From positions 124,001-188,000 of the forward strand of contig NZ_JAQIPB010000008.1 of the NCBI RefSeq assembly GCF_028023875.1: a stretch of DNA of 64,000 nt, written 5' to 3'. This DNA comes from Xenophilus arseniciresistens (GTDB taxonomy: Bacteria; Pseudomonadota; Gammaproteobacteria; Burkholderiales; Burkholderiaceae_C). Under the pieces are notes generated by a model that was given only the letters and a program-made list of their open reading frames with translations, had not been told where the DNA came from and did no database searches. The position numbers were made by a program, and so were the translations under genes. This document shows, piece by piece, positions 60,905 through 64,000 of the stretch (within the stretch, counting starts at the first letter, position 1; each line of letters opens with the position of its first letter).

Positions 60905-61687
60905 TCAGGGACGTTTTGCGTCCTCTTCAAAACGTCCCTTCTCAAGTGGGGGGAGCTGTGCTAGGCGGCGATAGCTGCCGCGCATCAGCGCATCGCCCCG
61001 GCGCGCCAGGCGGCGCACGCGGGCGCGCAGGTCGCCATCGGCATGCCAGTCGGTGGCCACGGCATCGGCACCGAACAGACCTTCGGCCATCTCGCGCAAG
61101 GACGCGCCCGCCAGGGTCGCGTCGAGCGCCTGCAGGGTGTGCAACTCCAGCAAGGCGGCGGGCGGTGGCCGGGGCCTTGCTGCATGCATGGATGCCGAGT
61201 CGCGCGCAGGCGCAGCACTGCCGCGACCTCCGCGACGGGCATAGGCGACCGCCATGCCGTCCTCCAGGCCGGGCGCCACCGCGAAGCGCGCGCAATGGCC
61301 GGGGCTATGGGCGATCAGCGCCAGCCCTTTGCCGTCATGCAGCAGTTGCTTGTGGCCGGGGATGTGCCAGAACGCGAAGGCCGCCGCATCGGGCGGCGGA
61401 TCGGTGTCGGGATGGAGCTGCACCACGGCATCGTGGCCAGGCAGCCAGGCCGGATGCGCGTCGCGCGCATCCAGGACCGGGTCTTCCAGCAGGCGCAGGC
61501 CCCAGCGATGCGCCGCGTTTTGTGCGACCGGATGCATTGGTCGCCGGCGATGGTGGCGTAGCCAGTCGAGCTGGTAGTCGGGATGGCGGCGCAGGTACTC
61601 CCAGGCCAGGGCAAGGGTGTCCAGGCACAGGACATAGAGATACGCCGCAGTGGGATACCACTGCGCAAGATGGTGCGGCTCGGCCAT
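60905..61687 (-). CDS. DUF2285 / DUF6499 regulator-like protein
   Basis: A 260-residue protein. The N-terminus AYLYVLCLDTLALAWEYLRRHPDYQLDWL is the transcriptional-regulator-like DUF6499 segment, and the C-terminal half (ALLELHTLQALDATLAGASLREMAEGLFG) is the DUF2285 DNA-binding-like domain. Genes of this type accompany repA and the AlpA-like gene in Tn4371-type elements. ATG 61687 starts MAEPHH; the preceding 15 in-frame codons are arginine-rich and have no SD. Confidence 0.88.
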   Translation of the reverse strand: MAEPHHLAQWYPTAAYLYVLCLDTLALAWEYLRRHPDYQLDWLRHHRRRPMHPVAQNAAHRWGLRLLEDPVLDARDAHPAWLPGHDAVVQLHPDTDPPPDAAAFAFWHIPGHKQLLHDGKGLALIAHSPGHCARFAVAPGLEDGMAVAYARRGGRGSAAPARDSASMHAARPRPPPAALLELHTLQALDATLAGASLREMAEGLFGADAVATDWHADGDLRARVRRLARRGDALMRGSYRRLAQLPPLEKGRFEEDAKRP

Positions 61688-62026
61688 GACGCAAGCTCCC
61701 CTGGAACCGCAGGAAAGCCGCCACAGGCACACGCAAACGTCACCACATCAAACCAGCATCCAATCGTGAATAAGCTGGCAGATTGGTAACTTGCGTGTCA
61801 AGACGAAAAGCAATACTGTGCGTTGTGCGAATCGTCTGAATGCGACGGTGGCGCGCGAGGAAATGCGCCTCCTGCGCCATCAACCGTGCCCCATGACGCG
61901 CGCTGTGTCATGGCTGGTTTCGCAAGAGTGTCACTGATTTGGTGAACAGTGCCGACTAAGGCCTGACAGGCCTGGAACAAGTCCGAAATAGCCTCAATGC
62001 GCACGGCTTGGCCGTGCGCGAACGGC
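61688..62026. other. Gap with a possible small gene
   Basis: 339 bp. A minus-strand frame at 61798-62004 (68 residues, MRIEAISDLFQACQALVGTVHQI at the start) reads like protein but its SD is weak and no family is recognised. The hairpin 61999-62019 lies at its 5' end. Otherwise nothing seen. Confidence 0.4.
61999..62019. repeat. Inverted repeat after the DUF2958 gene
   Basis: GCGCACGGC (61999-62007) and GCCGTGCGC (62011-62019) with a 3-base loop, 7 bp after the DUF2958 stop on the minus strand. It has no T-run, so it is at most a weak terminator or an mRNA-end hairpin. Confidence 0.5.
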
Positions 62027-62374
62027 TCAATCGAAGATGGAACCGTTCTCCTGGGCCAGCCGGGTGTACTCCGACAGGGAGCGCGCCGCCCGGAAATACC
62101 GATCCCGCATCACGGGCTGCTGCCGCGGCCCGACGATGGACGCGAGGTCGGACAGCTTGATCTCGCCCAGCTCCGGCATGCCGATCCCCAGGTCGATCAA
62201 GCCATAGGCCGTGTCGCCATCGGCTGGGCTGAGCGAAGCCAGCAGCCAGGTGGCGTGCGCGTCCGGGGTGAAGAGCCGCACGACCGGCTGCGGGTCGATG
62301 GCCTGGCCAGCGACACGTGCCGCGCCGTGGTCCAGCAGTTGCCTGCGCTCGTCCTCGGTGATGAGTCGGTCCAC
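62027..62374 (-). CDS. DUF2958 protein
   Basis: A 115-residue protein with LITEDERRQLLDHGAARVAG, VVRLFTPDAHATWLLASLSPADGDTAYGLIDLGIGMPELGEIKLSDL and DRYFRAARSLSEYTRLAQENGSI, the DUF2958 signature. It is common near the plasmid-like region of ICEs and in restriction or DNA-processing contexts; function unknown. Confidence 0.9.
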   Translation of the reverse strand: MDRLITEDERRQLLDHGAARVAGQAIDPQPVVRLFTPDAHATWLLASLSPADGDTAYGLIDLGIGMPELGEIKLSDLASIVGPRQQPVMRDRYFRAARSLSEYTRLAQENGSIFD

Positions 62375-62598
62375 GGGTTACCCCCTCATTCGCACAAAGC
62401 CGCCGAAGCGTGAAAGCACAGAAACGAATCGGGGGATTGGAGGAAAAACACGCAAGCGGCTTTGCGCTTCTGTGCGAAGCCGTGGATGCGGATTTCCGTT
62501 AAAGCACAAAAGCGGCAAGCCGGCATGAATGAACACTATAGATTGTAGCCCTATAGAGCGCAATCGACTGTCATCTTGGATTTTGGGGAGATCCAGGG

Positions 62599-62892
62599 TT
62601 GGCAGCGAAACATACATTGTCGGAGGCACTAAAGACCATCAGGAAAGCGCGTGGATTGAGCCAGGAGGCGTTCTCCGACGTGTCCAGCCGCACCTACATG
62701 AGCACCCTGGAGCGGGACATGAAAAGCCCGACGCTGAACAAGCTGGCCGAACTGTGCGAGGTCATGGAGGTCCACCCGCTCACGCTGCTGACGCTGGCCT
62801 ATGCCGGTGACGACCTGCGGCAGGCCGACCAGTTGCTGGCGCAGGTGCGGCAGGAACTGGAGACGGTGACGAAGAAGGGTGGCACGCCATAG
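62599..62892 (+). CDS. XRE-family helix-turn-helix regulator
   Basis: A 97-residue repressor-like protein: LSEALKTIRKARGLSQEAFSDVSSRTYMSTLERDMKSPTLNKLAELCEVMEVHPLTLLTLAYA is a full HTH_3 domain. It starts at a TTG with GGGGAG eight bases upstream. It is divergent from the DUF2958 gene; the 224-bp intergenic region contains two CTATAG boxes (62536-62541 and 62551-62556) 15 bp apart that may be its operator. Probably controls ICE maintenance or transfer. Confidence 0.88.
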   Translation: MAAKHTLSEALKTIRKARGLSQEAFSDVSSRTYMSTLERDMKSPTLNKLAELCEVMEVHPLTLLTLAYAGDDLRQADQLLAQVRQELETVTKKGGTP

Positions 62893-63276
62893 CGTGTGCG
62901 CATGCGCTGGCAAGGCCGATCCGGCTCAGCCGGTTCGGCGGTATTCCAGGGGCGCCAAGCCTGCGCGGCGGGGATAGCCCGGAGGGCTTTCCCCCGAAGG
63001 CAAGCGAAGCGCGCAGCGCCGCAGGCGCGAAGGCGTGAGGGATTGGAGCCGAATGGCCGTGACGGCAAAGACGGCACGGGGCGCAGCCCGCAAAGCCCGG
63101 CGGCGCACCGCGCCGACACGCCAGGCCCAGACAACCACTGCAGACGCTGCCTCTAGACAGGAGGAACAGGAAGACACGGCCCGCCATGGGCCACGACCTG
63201 CTGCCGCGTTGGGGGGCGAACCCACAGCGCAGCGCCCCGCCGTGTGGCGGGGCGCTGCGGGCGGCGGTCATGCCGC
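62893..63276. other. Structured intergenic region, possible RNA
   Basis: 384 bp without a credible gene. It is rich in short inverted repeats: CCGGCT-C-AGCCGG near 62922-62934, and a strong hairpin GGGATAGCCC-GGA-GGGCTTTCCC (62971-62993). The rest is purine-rich with GAAGCGCGCAG and CGCAGGCGCGAAGG elements. It may encode a structured RNA or be a terminator region for the XRE gene. Confidence 0.4.
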
Positions 63277-63582
63277 CTAGGGCTTGCTGCGTGACCAGAT
63301 CAGGTCGTGCGTGCCGTTCTCGCCCTCGATCAGGCGGGCGTAGACCGTGGCCGGGAACGACGGATCGTCGAGTGTCACGGAGATGTACTCCCGCCCGGCT
63401 TCGCTGGTCTTCTTCCACGCCGCGCCGATGTCGTGGCTGGCGGCCTGCAGGCGGAAGTCGGGGGCCTTCTCGTTGTCGCCCTTGTCGTTGGGCACCAGCT
63501 TGACCTTTACGTTGAGCGTCAGGGTGCGAAGTGTGCCGGTGAAGCCGTCTTTGTCTGCGGTGAAGGTGCCGATGTTGGCCAT
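63277..63582 (-). CDS. DUF736 protein
   Basis: A 101-residue protein beginning [21 protein letters not shown], with [55 protein letters not shown], the complete DUF736 family pattern. DUF736 is one of the most conserved backbone genes of Tn4371-type and related ICEs; function unknown, possibly single-strand DNA related. ATG at 63582 has AAAGGAG seven bases upstream, which fixes the start well inside a longer open frame. Confidence 0.94.
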   Translation of the reverse strand: MANIGTFTADKDGFTGTLRTLTLNVKVKLVPNDKGDNEKAPDFRLQAASHDIGAAWKKTSEAGREYISVTLDDPSFPATVYARLIEGENGTHDLIWSRSKP

Positions 63583-64000
63583 AATGAAACTCCTTTTGGT
63601 GGAACAAGGTTCGCGCCCATCGCGTCCTTGTTGTGATCCGGCCGGCGGGGGCGGGCGGGCTGCACCGCTTGCGGTCGCAACGCAGTGGAGAGCCGGGAGG
63701 CGAAAAGAATTTGTCGCGCGAGGAATCTGCGCAGCAGAGGGGAAATTGTTTTCGCCGGACGGTTGCAGCCATGAAGCCCGAGGCGCAGCCGCGCCACCGC
63801 CAGGATTCACAACAACACAAGGACGCCTTGGGCCGAACCGCACCGCAAGGAGACGGGGCCGGCTCGGCATCCCCGCACGAAGGCTGCGCCGGCTCGCCCA
63901 CTAACGCGGGCCAGGTCACCCCCCGACGACAGGCGAGAACGCCCCCGCCCCACCTTGCGGCGCCGATCTTGAGGCGTGGCGTGGAAACTCCATGGCGATG
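63583..64000. other. Upstream of DUF736 to window end, no gene assigned
   Basis: About 418 bp. No frame has a convincing start and family resemblance. Presumably the promoter region of DUF736 and the start of further ICE backbone genes beyond the window. Confidence 0.45.

Noticed and set aside
63035-63280. 81-codon Ala/Arg-rich plus-strand frame
   Set aside because: Low-complexity composition in a structured, gene-free region; no SD.

Overview
The window is a GC-rich stretch of proteobacterial DNA, most likely from Burkholderiales (Comamonadaceae or Alcaligenaceae type). Evidence for that is the Bug/TctC solute-binding protein, the CaiB/ETF/acyl-CoA dehydrogenase operon and the style of the copper genes. 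Its backbone is an integrative conjugative element (ICE) of the Tn4371 family. It shows the Tn4371-type order DUF736, XRE regulator, DUF2958, DUF2285, AlpA-like regulator, RepA, ParA, small RHH partition protein, DUF2840, TraF, relaxase, [cargo], LysR, EexN, TraG, RHH, TrbBCDEJLFGI, DUF2274, [cargo]. The integrase and both element ends lie outside the window. No tRNA, rRNA, CRISPR array or intact insertion sequence was seen.

Layout. 1-17.4 kb is a heavy-metal island: the 3' part of a Zn/Cd/Pb P-type ATPase with an overlapping LspA; a Cus-type RND efflux operon (outer-membrane factor, CusB with a fused CusF domain, CusA, CusF); a Cu+ P-type ATPase preceded by a near-textbook MerR/CueR-type promoter; a DUF305 membrane protein; a Cys-rich copper storage protein; and a minus-strand periplasmic copper-detoxification operon (His-rich protein, small periplasmic protein, outer-membrane factor, multicopper oxidase, cupredoxin CopI, CusF-like) closed by an intrinsic terminator. 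17.4-18.1 kb is a junction with no convincing gene.

18.1-32.9 kb is a defence island. It holds a three-gene cassette (216-aa protein, SMC/Rad50-like ATPase with zinc ribbon, 651-aa protein with a C-terminal PD-(D/E)XK-like nuclease) that resembles ABC-three-component or Lamassu-type systems but that I cannot assign to a named type. It also holds a Hachiman system (HamA, HamB) with a CoiA-like nuclease gene behind it, an AbiE-like antitoxin/nucleotidyltransferase pair upstream with a perfect 11-bp inverted repeat in its promoter region, an uncharacterised divergent gene with an abortive-infection-like C-terminus, and two proteins sharing an N-terminal helical motif.

33.4-46.8 kb is the mating-pair-formation and coupling module (trb/traG), almost entirely coupled by ATGA overlaps. 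47.2-54.7 kb is a catabolic cargo operon in the relaxase-traG hot spot: Bug binding protein, acyl-CoA dehydrogenase, FAD oxidoreductase, class III CoA-transferase and a dedicated ETF pair, with a divergent IclR regulator. 54.9-63.6 kb carries DNA processing, partition and replication genes, including three 17-bp iterons between repA and parA. The cargo is thus metal resistance, phage/plasmid defence and catabolism carried by one self-transmissible element.
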